A DNA stretch of 64,000 nt. Source: Opisthorchis felineus (Eukaryota; Platyhelminthes; Trematoda; Opisthorchiida; Opisthorchiidae). This document shows, piece after piece, positions 35,085-48,147 of this stretch. Below the pieces are notes generated by a model, which saw nothing but the letters and a program-made list of their open reading frames with translations, was not told the DNA's origin and searched no databases. Both the position numbers and the translations under genes were made by a program. How positions within the stretch are numbered: the first letter of the stretch is position 1; every line of letters starts with the position of its first letter. Location of the stretch: contig SJOL01007233.1 of NCBI GenBank assembly GCA_004794785.1, forward strand, positions 218,774 to 282,773. The letters are read 5' to 3'.

Positions 35085-35310
35085 ACCCTAATTTGCATTG
35101 TGCGGTACATTCAGTTAAAGAACATCATGAACCAGAGATTCGGCTGCGTTTAATTTGAGTTCCCTGTTCACAACAACCTTATTTGCGAACCACTTCATTC
35201 CTACAATTTTGACGCCTAAATAGAACATAAGAACAAATAAAACACAGGTTGACGAAAGCTCCAGGACTGCCTCTATTTGATGAACCCCTGTAATAGCCTG
35301 TCGGAGTTTA
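35085..35310 (+). repeat. Retrozyme-like repeat, strongly decayed
   Basis: It has GTGCGGTACATTCAGTTAAAG and AACATCATGAACCAGAGATTC (arm), then CACAGGTTGACGAAAGCTC and CTATTTGATGAACCCC where the hammerhead core should be. The order matches the other copies, but the ribozyme is not functional. Confidence 0.5.
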
Positions 35311-35545
35311 CTTGTTAATAAAGTTTCATGTTTTGGAACGGTGTCACACGTACCACAACTTTCATCTGTTGTGATTCAATATGAGTTTCAAACAAAACAA
35401 TACTGGTGAAATACTAAGAACCCCAGGACACACCAGATCATGTAGACTTGTCTTCACATTATCTCCGATTGTTAGGGAAACCGCCCTGACACGGATATTG
35501 GGTAATACCACAGTATGCCACTATCTCAAAATAATGTCCTTATGC

Positions 35546-35567
35546 GGTTAGGGTTAGGGTTAGGTTA
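35546..35567 (+). repeat. Short interstitial TTAGGG tract
   Basis: GGTTAGGG-TTAGGG-TTAGG: nearly three telomere-type units embedded in unrelated intronic DNA. Confidence 0.85.
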
Positions 35568-38500
35568 ATCCATTTAAGCCAATGAATAATCCTTGCTGAG
35601 TAGACTAACATAAACAGAATACCAGTGTCTAATGGAGCGAAATTAACTGGAGTCAAGTGTGGTTTACACATCAATCCTATTCAGAACATAAATGCAGAGC
35701 CGTCACTCGCAAACACGGAAAGTCACCATAATTACGCTTTCCAGTAAACAAATGCAAACCAGCCAAACTTTTTTTACAGTTTGCCACAAATTGAAATGGA
35801 TTGCATAATCTTATAAACAGCAGTTGCATAAACGAAAACACCTCATTAGATTTTAATGACTTCAGAAAGAAGACTAATAAAATGTGCAGAGTTACAAGGT
35901 TAGTTGTCCACACAAAGATTGTATAGCCTATTCCGTTTGAATATCAAGGACATGACTTTGGAACATGCATTTGGTTTACATATTATTATTGTTAAGTAAA
36001 ATTAACTTAGCAGCGGATATTCAACCATTGTTAGTTATTTTCTATGGCTTGATTGACTCGGTAAGTTGTATCAGGCAGATGTCGTCCTAAAAAAAGTTGA
36101 CATGAATTTTCGGTCTGGTGAGATAAGGATATCTTGGGTCAACTTATTGATTTCCGGTTTGTTCGCTGAGTCTGGCAGTTTGATCCACAAACATTTCTTC
36201 AGACTTTGAGTACAGACCATATCAATGCTCGTCAAATTATCACAAAACCGTAGAAAAGTAAACCGGTTATGTCACACAGTCCCAGTTTTAGGAAGTTTGC
36301 AATGGACTGTATGCTGATTACCATTCTAACCGCTTCAGGCCGGTAGTCAGTTTCTGTAAAACTTTCTGTTTACTTGAAACATCCAGACTAATTTGACTTT
36401 TTTTTTGTAAATTTAGGCAACTAATAAACTCATTTATCATAAAATTTCCAAGATGGATTTTTGTTTAGTCGAATGTTTTAAGTCAACTTCAAAGTCTCTG
36501 AGCCTTTCAGTAACACTGTTTTAAAGCAAACTTTGACTAAGAGTAGGAACTGTGCAATTCCGTATTTGAGGAAATCCTTCTCTGGAAAACTCATCTTTTC
36601 CGGAGGGATCTTAAAGAGCAATTTGATGAGCTCAAGTTTCTCCATTATTCACTGAGAATCTATGTTGCCTCCTGTTTTGAACAGGCAAGATTCATTTTAT
36701 TCTCCCTCTAACCTGCGAACGGGCAGCATGGCCGTCGGTCAGAAGGCATAAAAGCCTTATTGGAGGTCTGCTGCTAGCTGTGGTTTACCGTCATTTACTC
36801 TTGAAATTCAGCGTTTCCTATACACATTTTGAAATATTCACCACAGTGAAAATCTCCACATTATAACACAAAAACCTGAATGTATCAATAAAGTTTCCAT
36901 ATTAAATGTCAGACGTTTTGGGAGAAGGGAATAGCTCTGATGTCCTATACTGATAAGTAATGACTTGTGTTGTGATACTTGGATGATAAAATCACAGAAA
37001 CTACAAACGGAGTTTACGAAAGTAGGCGGTGAATTCATAGAATTGGGGTAAAAATCCTAATTATACATAGCATGAGTAAAACAACGCAGAAGCGGTATCC
37101 TAGGTAGCTTAAATGGTGGGGCCTCATTGTGCGGCGCTTTTTTGGTTCTTGACCATCCCAAGGGTGCTTTTTATCATTCTGTGTGGATCTGGAATTTGAG
37201 TTCAAAATAAAACTTAACAAAGGCTTGGATGCCCACGACTGATGGGGACTGCTTTTTACATATCGTGTAGACGACATCACTCATAAAAAATCCAGTTGCC
37301 CGGGATCCGCATCAAAACTAAAAAGCCTCTTGTTTATTTGTGTTATAAACTCCAGTCACTGAAAGCTGTTTAGGATTAAAAGCGGCCGACTAAATAGGAA
37401 AACCCCGAAATACGGAGCTCATGTCCGTACAGCGTGTTTAGAAAGACGCTTCTAGTTTTGGACACAGTCCATGGCCACCCCAGTACAGGATGAATGAGAC
37501 GGATGGTTCTTGAGCTTCGTCACACACATTTCCTCAAACCGCATAGGTAATTCATTATAATTCTGCCTCACAGCTTAAGAGTTTCCCTCTTTTGCTGCAA
37601 ATAGTGAATTTTTGTATTTTCAAAGATGAAAATTAGATCACTCCGCTTGCTCTTGTCTTGCGTACTTTATTTTCGTGAATTAACGAATTACAATCTGTTA
37701 ACAGTCTACCATAAAAGCACTGTGAGTACCTCTAAGATAAGCAACTCTATTTCACAGCGAAAGTCGGTCATACACGGGCACTATGTATGATGTTGAAAGG
37801 CAATAAATGGTAATCCGTTTGGCAGCGTGTATAAGAGAGTTGGAGAGCGAGGGTAGTAGGCAGAGTGCTTGTCTGATAGGAAGATGTTTGGTGTTTAGGA
37901 TCCATCCCCATGCACTTTTTTCAGCTCACAATGCGTAGCTGAACATTCCTCCCTAATTTAGGCATTTTATGTCTACGTTCAAATGAGGGAAAGGCGTTTA
38001 ACAGCAGTTGAGGGAAACTGGGAACTTTTTGTTGAATTGCCATACACGTGTTATGCAGAAGAATATCACGAATTGTTTCAGACCCGACGACATGCAGACA
38101 TATTCATCAAATTCTAGCGGCAAATCCTCCGGTAGAAATACTACTTTTCCTAGTTTCATTGAAAATAGTGTCTTTGGTTGATGAACAGTAAGCAAAAGCC
38201 CAACACTGAGCAAGCCTACTTCTAGAAAAACTGTTCACCGAATCATTCTCTTTCTGTCCCGAAAATTTGATCACTCTCTAGACTTGTTTTTCTATCCTAA
38301 AAAAGGTTATTGAACGGCAGCAATTCTATAGATGTTATTTAACCATTAATGGAGAACTCAAGTGTATTATTATGCTTTTAAGCAAATTTACACATCCCAT
38401 AGTAACCTATGTTATCCAATAAAGTGCTGCTTGTTTATGATGAACAGCACTCAGGGGCATTTCAACTTTTTCTGAATTAGTAATTTGAAAGAGTAACTAG

Positions 38501-41500
38501 AAGAGAATTCAGAATCCAGTAGGAGTAAAAAAAGCATTGTTTTAAAGTTAGTATAAGTTTATTTGCGATCTTTACAAGAAGAAATTGTTATCAGATATGT
38601 GTCATCACTAGTCTATAAAAGGCATAGACATGCATTAGTTTCTTCGAGCTAAACAAATCACTGGCGGAATTTCTCACTAATTTTCAGGCAATCAGTTGCT
38701 TGAATAAACCAAATTTCCTTTGGTTGTTATTCCATAGCTGCTTCAACTCTTGAGCTGTAGACCATTTCCGAGGTTTGGCAATGTTTTGATACTTTTGCTA
38801 AGACAACAACTTAATGGTTCAGACGAGAGGCAAATGAAGGGAGAGTAATTCACACGACAAGTGAACCGTTCGTTTCAAGAAACTAGTCAAAACAGGACCA
38901 TGGGATGTGGATTCTTTGAATGAGGGATGAGTGGCGCTACATCCTACCCAAATGAGAGTTAATCACACTGCTACTCTTGTGACTGAATGGCATAGGCTTT
39001 AACTACTAGCCGGAAGTTTGCTAGTTCGGATTGCCACCGAGATTCGTGAGATGCAAATGCTGACGTATCTCGATAGGGATCAAGCAGCTGTGAAGTGTTT
39101 CTCGGTTTTTCTGCATATACAGGTGAAATCTTCATTGCAAGGCAAACATTTTTATGGAGTGGATGCGAGTAAACTAACCCTGCTACTATTTCACGGTTTT
39201 AATAATTGTAAGCCGTCTATCATTTGTCGTGGTCTGACAGTTCTTACTGAGCAGAACGTGATCCACTTAGTTTTTTCTAGCCAGCGGAACCAAGTCAACG
39301 TCTCACGTGAAACTGCCAATCATCCGTATGGTGTTTTTTGTTTACAGCTGAATGCAAGGCTGCGGAGATGAAGTGTTTCTTGCACACTTACTGAAGGCTT
39401 GGTCAATACAGAGGATTCACCCTGCAAAATCGGTGAACTGGAAAAACATTCCAGCCGGTCTTTTCGTCAATTATATCTTATAAAACTTGAAGACTGCAAA
39501 ATCTGTGTCCCACCTTGAGATGCTTAGATGATGCCTATTAGGAAAAAGAAGCGTGAGTACTCATCAGGGTTGTTGCCTAATTCTAATGAAAGTTTCAAGG
39601 ACGTTCTGATGAGACGCTTCATCAAATAGCTGCATTCACAAGTGGTTTCAGTGGCTTCGTTTGATGAATCTTGAATAGTTCGAGCACATTTGCTTGATTC
39701 CTATGTAAGTGTCTCAATTGTTTTTCATATGAGCATACGAGAGTAGAATTGTGAAGCTTAGAAAGCGACGCATTCCTCAGAAAACCTGTGATTCCGAAAA
39801 ATAGCTCTTGTTGCTAAATTCTCCGGACAAATGACCAAACGTTTTGGTTAGTTGTGCTTATATCTGTAATTAGATGATTGAAAAGCTGCAAACGTGAACT
39901 GTTTTTGCTGATCTGACCTAAAATGCACTGTGCTCAATGAGCGTAAGAATGGCATCAACGTAAGACGGAATCACACACTTCAGAGGTTGTCTTTATTGAT
40001 CCACACCAACTGCAGAATCACTTTGCTGGATACACGCCTCCGCTGAACTTCCATTCGTTCACCAAATGGGTTTAGAAATCGGACAAGGTTCACCATGATG
40101 CATCCGAAAACGAATAGGGAAAGGATCTCTTTTTAGGATATTCCAGCACATGATGCCATTGGTTTCAGCTAAACATACAAATGTGCACTCGGCAAATACA
40201 TTAATCGACGCGGATGCATTAGCTATCGCTTTGCCCAACGACAGCTAAACCTACGAAGTAGTACATAAAGTTAACAGGACAGTGTATTTATTTTGCTATC
40301 ATGTGTTTTTTCATAAAAACACCCACCTGGCGGCCGAATAAGATTCTAGTTCAATTTACATCCTGCCGATGCTGCAGACAGCTAAGTCTCGCAGAATAGG
40401 GCAATACAATCTGAAATTCCAATTGCTTTGGCATTCAGAGTTTACATCAAAGACATCTTGTAAAAATCAATCAGTACAGGAATTATTAGCTCTGTCATGA
40501 ACAGTACCCGAGTACCAACTAGTAAATATTGGAACAACAGGCCCTTCGAACTGTAGCTTATGATTTAATGCAGGGACTGTGGGCTAGCGTCCGATGTAGA
40601 TGGGCTATTACAGCACTCTAATGGCAACCCATTTGTCTTGAATTAAAGTCTCGCTCCTATTGTCTCGCATTATGCCAGAATGTTCGGATTCTCGTTCAAA
40701 CTTTTTTTCGGATAGCACTGACTAGCGTTACAGTTTGTCTACGTGTTACTAAACCGCACAACCTGGCAGCCACCAGTATCTTAAAGGTGATGAATTTAGT
40801 TCCATTTCTAAGGGTTGAGAATTCGGGGTATGGATATCGATATGACTCAGAATTCTGTTATTAGCTCCGAAAATCCATACCGTCCCTAAACTTTAGTGAT
40901 ATACAGTAGAGCGCTCAGACCACTGAGGTCAGCCCAACCTGACGTTGGTATTAGGTCTAAGAATGAGAGATTAACGATTATTTTGAATTTCTGAATCTTA
41001 AGCCAAACAGATGGTATCTGGATCCGCCTGTGGTGTAGTTTGAAGCTTCTACATAACAATACTTGGAAAACGATATTTAATATTGTTGGCTATTGTTGTA
41101 AGCGGTGCTGATAAAGGAACCGTCCAAATCTGGATTCAGTGTAAAATGTTCCTAAAAGTTACTAGATTCCGGTGTGGTGTAAATTTCTGTTCTCTCATAG
41201 GTCTGTCATATCATTGCTTATAACCACATTTAAAGGGTAGAAAATTTTCTGTCACTCATTTAGAAAACCTGTAAGGGGAGAGTCTGGTGAACTTATTGGG
41301 AAGTAAAGCCTCCAAACCGTATCAGATAGTTGCTCCACCTTTTTGGCGAACCGCTAGATGTATGAACTTAGCATATCTGGCCTTCTCAAAGACAAACTTA
41401 TTTGGCATGTACAGCTGCAAACATGGGGGAAATTAGCTCAGACATTGCGATAAACGGCACCCAGACAATGCAAATCACTAGTGAACACAGTCGCTGAAAC

Positions 41501-41655
41501 TGATACGCATTACACACAGTACGCGGTCCTGGGACTTCGCGCTCCCCTCCCCATTGCTGGCAGCAAAGCTAGTAAAATTGACATAATAATATAATCTGTG
41601 TCAACTCTATGAAGTAATCAAAAGCAACCTAGCAGATCCGTTATGGCGGACAAGC

Positions 41656-41678
41656 GATAGATAGATAGACAGACAGAC

Positions 41679-41749
<71 letters not shown>

Positions 41750-41750
41750 C
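41656..41750. repeat. (GATA)n/(GACA)n microsatellite
   Basis: About 24 tetranucleotide units, mostly GATA with a short GACA block near 41668-41682. It lies about 300 bp before a Penelope-like fragment. Confidence 0.97.
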
Positions 41751-42369
41751 AGTTGCTAAGTCAGCTTCCGAGCACTGCAAGAGCATTCTGATCATTTATC
41801 ATTCAGTGCACCCTAGCCACCAATATTTCAACACATTTCCAACACCTTCTGCGCTCAAAACAGCTCGTCGATGGGAGACTTTCGACTATCGACAAGTCTC
41901 CAAGCGAAAACAGCTACGTTTCCTTCATTAGTGCTTGCGAAACCTCACCCTTCCGTGTGCTGTAACCCATCGGCCACCGATTAATCACCCACAGGGCTTG
42001 GCGCCGGCGGGAAACAACGGTAGGTGGATGGTTTGACGCATGATAACGGGTGGGCATAACCGTATCAGGAATCATGAAAGGATCGCAACGGAAGAAATGG
42101 AGACTTCTTTGAGAACCACATGACCCGATCTCCTACAAAGTCTCAGTATAGCTTCGAAAAAAACAATCAGATCCGCCAAGTAAAAGAAGGAAACTGTTTT
42201 GGAAAACAAGCTCTCGAGACTGCTAAAAAAACAAGAATGATGCCATCGCCAACAACAACAACAAAACACAGATCGAGAACATTTCTAGTAAAACCTGACT
42301 GTTTAGTCAAAGGATGGTCTTATTAAAGGACTGAACTTTAATTTCAAAGACGCCACAAATTTGAAGTTC

Positions 42370-43150
42370 TTGGCCATCCTGCGATGAGATCCGCCGAACT
42401 GAATGAGAATGCTCAAAAACAACTCCGTCAAACTGTTGTATCGGCTATTACACGAAACACAATTTTCAACCTACCCTCAAATGGGGAGAAAGAAACACTG
42501 AAGAATTTGAAGAAAGATGAAACCACCGTCATCCTGTCTACGAATAAAGGACGCACGACCGTCATCATGGACAATTCGGACTGTGTAGACGAAGCAAAAC
42601 TCTGCTCAACGACACTACCACATGCTGCTTTCTTGAGGATGAGCAAACTAGAAACTTGAGAACAAGATAAATAAACAGTCTGAAGGACCTCCAAAAGATC
42701 ACAGCCGAGAAATATTGGTGAAGGAGAACCAAAGAATCCAATACTCCACCCTTCTACGGCCTTCTGAAAGTGCACAAATATACCGCACCACTATGGCCCA
42801 TTGTGTCACTTCTAGGCATACCAACCTACTGTCATGCAGGGGAACTATGGATCGCAAAACTCAATCCAAGAAGCACAAAAGTTCTTGGACAACGTGACAA
42901 CAGAAGAGGACGAGACAATGGTCCTATCTGATGTGAGCTCACTGATCACATCTGTGGCATCCCTTTTGCAAAGCCAACAGCCGCCGAAATATTAGATCGC
43001 CGTGGACCTTCCAACGGATCTTTAGGAAAGGAAGTTCCTTTGGTCCTCGAAGAAAATCCCACAGTATAAGAGAGATTTTAGATGTATACTCCGATATGTG
43101 TAACTGGTTGCTCATTTTTACCAGCTTTCGCTTAAACATGAAGATTTTGT
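42370..43150 (+). mobile_element. Penelope-like element fragment, N-terminal/RT part, dead
   Basis: Broken frames read KDETTVILSTNKGRTTVIMD (42510-42573), GLLKVHKYTAPLWPIVSLLG (about 42760-42815), and EEDETMVLSDVSSLITSVAS (about 42905-42963). They match Penelope RT blocks D-KG-x-x-VV, G-x-PKVHK-x-x-x-P-RPIVS and D-x-x-SLFTSIP. Several frameshifts separate them. The family member differs from the one at the right edge. Confidence 0.72.
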
Positions 43151-45479
43151 TTTCCAAGCCCATTAGTTCACCGACATTATTGTAAAATTGCTTGTTCTAA
43201 ACGCTGCATCACTCACACTAGATGGAAAACCTATCCATTGGTGTTCTACTGTGAGATGTATGCTCTTCAAATGTATTCAGCAAGTACCAATGAATGCTGC
43301 ATAGTTTAACCACGGAAAATTTGTTGCTAGAGGTAACGTGCAGTAACTCGTACAAGAGAAGGATATCTGTAAACATTTTTTTCAGTCACTTACCTGTTGT
43401 GCTCTTTAGAAACAGCTCCTCGTGTCTCGACTCAAGACATTCTTTTGAGGAACATTTTACTAGGAGGCTGCCAAGTGACTTGCAAGCAGCACAAGGGCAG
43501 AACCACTGTTTAGGCCTAAACAGATTCAAGCGAAATTTCAGGGACGGGCTCCACACTTGAATCTGTTTGTCACGAACTCATGTCGCAACCTCTAGGCCAT
43601 CTCGGGTTGATAATTTGTCGAATATACCGAAGAGGAAAAAAATTCAAAATGATCCGGGTAAAACTGTACTAGAAAATGGTGGGCTTGAAGCTCAATAGTA
43701 AATAGAACGAAGACCCGGAACCACTTCTCTTCAGAATGCTAGAAGCAGGGTGCTGGTAAATAATTTTCGATTGTTATACCAAATGTAGCATTTGCTCACC
43801 TGTACTTAAAAAATGTACCGAATAATATGGTTTTGATAAGACCACCGTAAACTGTTCTGTTCATGAGTTGCTTTCAATCACTGGCCGAGTAGTTCTCGTT
43901 AAAATGTCAGTTGAAATGCGCATTTCATGGTCAAGGCTTATTGATGCCACTGGTCTCAGAAACTGTTCACTTAATGCTCCATGCGATCAAAGTACAGTTC
44001 TGCGCTGTCTCCAACTATTTACCTACAATAATTAGCCGTTAGACAGTTGGATGCTGTTTTACAAACGTACCGTCATCGATGAGGGAGACACTGTCAGAGT
44101 ACTATTTATTGTGTGATTCCGTTCGCGTGTAACTAATCTCGCTTCCATTTGGAAATATTTTGAACATGTTTAACCAGTTTGTGGTAGGTTTTCCCCGTTG
44201 TTCGACATTTTTTTGGATCTTGTTCCCTTCTGTTCTGGATGTCCTGCATTCGCTATGCAACTAGGAGTCCATACCCTGTATTAAACAGTCATATTGAAAA
44301 CACAGAGTAGTACCTCACAAACACAAACAACAGCCGAGGAGAGACAAGTCTGGTGGAACACTGGCGATATCTACCCGAATGGTACTTGCAAACCATTTTC
44401 CGACTTCAGCGAACAGATCAACAGCCTTGCAATACTTATTACCACCGCACTACCACATCTGCGGAAGAGAGCCTTGTCAGAGTTAGGACAAAATATCTGC
44501 GAAATTATTGGCTAGGCAAGCACATACGGCCCGATAAAATCATAGCGACGATTAAACCGGGAGTTGAAGCGACTGAAATCTGGTTTTACAAAACGATCCA
44601 TTTGAGCCTTGTTGGCTTTACGAATTTAGGGAAAATACCGCCTCCACTTCAGCTTATGTACAAGAACTGAATTCGCGGCACCAACTTCCAAGTTCTTCAG
44701 AGAGCCAAGACTTATTTCAATACACGAAAAAGAAACATGTAGGGGAAAGTGCTAGGCTGAACCTTCGGTTCGTTCAATTCGAAAACATCCATAACCTTCG
44801 GTATACATCTTTCTATATGTTTTGGACGCACTTGCAAACAAGAACATGTTAAGTCTGACTGTGAGGTTAACCATCTTAGATGTCTTAGCAGCTGTTATTT
44901 TCCGTTATTTTCGGTATTTAAGAACTTTTTGACCTGTGGGATAAGTTCACTGAAAATTGTATCGTTTTTAAGCCGAAAATTCTCAGAATCACTTACTTTC
45001 AAAGGCTAGATACTGAATTTGTTCTGTTTCCAATAGTTCATATCCATAGCCAAATGGTAAGTATGTTCGCGTAAATTACCAAAATTGATCTATCGAGCAT
45101 TTGTGTCGTTCGGTTTTATTACAATTGGGTGGGTCGCTGCCAAAATGTTGTGGTACTTTGTGTATGACCACTATGACCTTATAATGGGAGGTGTCAGTCC
45201 AGTTTTAAATGATGAATGCTGGTCCGGCCAAACAAGGACAATCTCAAAATGCAAAACATTTTTTAATAAGTTTAGGGCAATTTATTCACTGCATTTGTAA
45301 TCCACTAGCCTGCGAGAGTTCACGTCAAGTCGTTGTCTGTGAGGCGTGGTAGGTTAGCTTGATAACGCCTACCTGCTCGCTCAACGGCAGAACGTTAATA
45401 GAAGTCTGTAACAAAGAAGCAGACTGAGACAAACCGAATTCAAGCATGACAGCCACGCAAACTGCAGTAATTAAGGACA

Positions 45480-45560
45480 AATTATTGCTGGAAACTCTTC
45501 GAAGACCCGCGACCGGTTTTGCCACACTTGAGGCTCATCAGAAGAAGGTCATCATTAAAG
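45480..45560 (-). repeat. Retrozyme-like fragment with decayed hammerhead
   Basis: The minus strand reads CTGATGA-GCCTC-AAGTGTGGC, then AAAACCGGTC-GCGGGTC and TTCGAAGAGTTTCCAGC. The core has AAAA instead of GAAA. It is oriented against the copy at 45655-45780, 100 bp away. Confidence 0.55.
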
Positions 45561-45654
45561 AGGTGTTTGGGTGGATTTTGTTTAGTCTCCCGTTACAATC
45601 AAAACACTGTGCAAACGACAGAATCTGGCAAATTTCATCTAATTTATGTTCAAG

Positions 45655-45780
45655 TAGAACATGAGGTTGACGAAAATTCGGGGAAATTGTCTACCTGATG
45701 AGCCTCTAGAAGAGTGAAACCGGTCTCGGGCTGTCGAAGAGCTTTAAACTACTTTTTGAGTAGTATATTGCGTCTACACA
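45655..45780 (+). repeat. Retrozyme-like fragment with hammerhead remains
   Basis: Leader GTTCAAGTAGAACATGAGG, GTCTAC-CTGATGAG (45689-45702), a helix II with internal mismatches, GAAACCGGTC and TCGGGC (to 45731), followed by the family tail CTGTCGAAGAGC. Both catalytic strands are intact, but helices I and II carry mismatches. Confidence 0.6.
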
Positions 45781-46134
45781 ATACACCACAACATATTTTG
45801 CTGCTGCTTTTTTCGCCATAGTAAACTGAATGAACATCGTCATTTCAGATTCTACACTGCCTTCGGATTGGTGTTCACCGTCATTTGAAGGACTGGAAAT
45901 CACGTTTTAGAAGAACAACGTGGTAGTTATACCGATAGAGGGATGGTTGGCAGCATGTTTTTAAAACTTAATCTCTTTATGAGATTTTGGATTATTTGGT
46001 AAATACTCCTCGTGTTACCCTCAGCGTACGTTTACCCATAGGAAGTTCAAACTCCCCACAACAAACACTTCTCAAGAGCCAGAGTGGTTAGGTTCCAAAA
46101 ACTAGCTGCCCTGATGGTTTCCATGAGAACATAG

Positions 46135-46265
46135 TCATTTTTCGGAAAATACGCTCATTTGCATACCAGTTTGGTTTACACGGGAGACTCACTTGAGCCT
46201 CAGATGAATATCTCGTTTACGATGTTCTTCTTCAACTAAATGTGCCGCACTAGCCCGACCATATG
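46135..46265 (+). repeat. Arm fragment of the retrozyme-like family
   Basis: AATACGCTCATTTGCATACC, then ACACGGGAGACTCACTTGAG and CTTCAACTAAATGTGCCGC. It matches the left arm at 20905-21005, with no ribozyme attached. Confidence 0.6.
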
Positions 46266-46380
46266 CGATACAATAAGTTAGCATTGTGGTTCCAATTTTT
46301 TGTTCCTACTCTGATTCACAGCTTTTATTCTCATTGCAAAACATCCATCGCAAAACATGAAAGGCCGTTTGATCTAAGGT

Positions 46381-47110
46381 TTACATAGGACAAACTGCCA
46401 GGGAGTTGCACACCAGAATTGGTGAGCATAAAAGGAGGATAAACAAACCACCAAGAAATGCGGAAGAATACCAAACGCTGATCAAAGACTCAGCGATGGC
46501 TGTACATGCGTCAAACACAGGACATAGAATAGATCTGGATAATGTAGAAGTTTTAAGACGGGGACTGCGACTCGCACCACAACGGCTGACAGCCGAGGCG
46601 ATGGAAATTACCAAGCATCATAGCGTGAATAGAATCGAGGGTTTGGAACTGGCGAGCGTATGGAGAGCGGTCTTAGATAAGCCGAGTTGACACGTGACTG
46701 TGTGGTTGTCAATTCATTTAGAATCATTAGCAAAAACAGGGGGTGGGAATCTCAACCCGACCAAAGGTCATAGAATCCCTCTTCCTTACGCAACTATCGT
46801 AGCACTAGCTCATCCACACAGACGGACGAACAGTGCAAATGAAGTTCATCAAGTGGACCAGAAACACTAGACCCTAAGCTCGACCCAAATCCATCCCCAT
46901 CAACTTAACACTTGGTGACCCACCCTAACACAAAATCCCTAGGCCGACACCTAACACAGATTAGCTTGACTTAGCTGATTGGTTCTCCTTCCGCCTTAAA
47001 TCTTGACCAACCTCGTAACCTAGTCACTTGGCCTGAAGAAATTTTTGCGTCGAAAGCGAAGAGTTGCCCAGCAATAAATCTATTGATTGTTACCAAACTT
47101 TTCCGAAAAC
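46381..47110 (+). mobile_element. Penelope-type GIY-YIG endonuclease fragment and 3' end
   Basis: A stop-free frame (about 46381-46690) reads VYIGQTARELHTRIGEHKRR, then AVHASNTGHRIDLDNVEVL and HSVNRIEGLELASVW. The V-Y-I-G-Q-T, R-x-x-EH and N-x-x-G-H motifs are those of the GIY-YIG endonuclease at the C-terminus of Penelope-like elements. The region to 47110 is non-coding and includes CCTGAAGAAATTTTTGCG and TCGAAAGCG, a common 3' UTR hairpin pattern that recalls a hammerhead core but has CTGAAGA. The 5' part is missing here. Confidence 0.7.
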
Positions 47111-47249
47111 CGTTTGATCTACTTTTATTTCACAAAGCACTTCCCAGCACACTGACCAAAGTCAGACCTAAATGAAAAGCAAGGGTCAGATTAATGAGTT
47201 GGTGTTCACGTCGGATCCTTCTACAAGTGAACAATACCAACAATTTGTT

Positions 47250-47460
47250 GGTAAGGTTTTGGATACCGTAATGGAGATTTTGTCCGGTAAGCAAAGTTAA
47301 TCAATGCAGTAGGGTCGATAAACATTGTACAGTTGTTTTATCCTTGCTAGAAATTTTCAACGGTGAGCATCTCATCCAAGTCCAGGGAGTTTTGAACCCA
47401 CAGCTGCCCGGGTAGTAGCCGTTTGGCTAACGAGCGGCTGGTAATCACTGTGCTTAACTC
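47250..47460 (-). repeat. tRNA-derived SINE with decayed hammerhead-like tail
   Basis: The minus strand reads TTAGCCAAACGG (A box), then GTGGGTTCAAAACTCC (B box), GATGAGATGCTCACC, the remnant AAATTTCTAGCAAGGATAAAAC, split here as AAATTTCTAG and CAAGGATAAAAC, and a tail CATTGATTAACTTTGC. The order equals the SINE at 49760-49930. Confidence 0.6.
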
Positions 47461-47929
47461 GCACTTGAACAGGATATATCCTCACTCATCTTTCAACAAT
47501 GGAATCCATACCACGTGGTCACGTACTGGCCGGCACCTCGAATGACGAATTCCCAAGTGGAAGATCCACTGTTCCTGTGAGACATCCTTCCTTCTGAACC
47601 ACTTATATTCTGTGTGAGAAGATCTGGAAATTTTTCATGAAAAAATTTGTTCAAAACTCTGCGGAGTTGAAAATATATACAGTGCTTATTAATGCAGGGG
47701 GGCAACAAACGTTGTTTGGTCTTGGTTTCATCTTACGGTGTCGGATGTCACTTTCATGATCTGCTTAAGTTTGTTGTTGAGTCAAACCCACTACATGCCA
47801 TGCAGCTGGTGTCACGTCTACATGGTCAGTTTGAAAATTAAGTTTTCATTACTTGGTCGGACACTGATGGTTATTTTGATTAGGTAAGTGGCAAAAGCAA
47901 CCCATAGTAAGCAGTATCTACATGAGTAG

Positions 47930-48147
47930 ATTTTCGATCAAACGGTGAGCAATGTTTGCTCCAGATGAGACCCAAGGGTTGGTAATGTGTCGAAATATTG
48001 GTAGCTCGGGTGAGTTTATTGGCTGCTGATCAGGTAGCTGTTGATCTGTTCGCCGAGCTTGGTAACTGACTTGCAAAGGTTTCGTCACCATACGAGGAGC
48101 CATCATCAGTGCACAGTTGGGTGCCAAGCTCGGTGAACAGATTAACA
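47930..48147 (-). repeat. Penelope-like terminal repeat with internal inverted repeat
   Basis: It shares long blocks with 4036-4150 and 62600-62710. Arms GATCTGTTCGCCGAGCTTGG (about 48040-48059) and the complementary CCAAGCTCGGTGAACAGATT (48123-48142) flank about 60 bases. Their minus strand contains CTGATGATGGCTCC, then GACGAAACC and GCAAGTC. That order is hammerhead-like, but two extra bases separate CTGATGA from the stem that would be helix II. Confidence 0.55.

Noticed and set aside
41656..41750. Regular repeat considered as an array
   Set aside because: Units are four bases with no spacers: a GATA microsatellite, not a CRISPR array.
44294..44515. Open frame with QVWWNTGDIYPNG
   Set aside because: Considered as a Penelope or unknown ORF fragment, but no motif confirms it.
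46981..47080. CTGAAGA...CGAAAG pattern as a hammerhead
   Set aside because: The core has CTGAAGA and no convincing helix II or III, so it is only noted as hammerhead-like.
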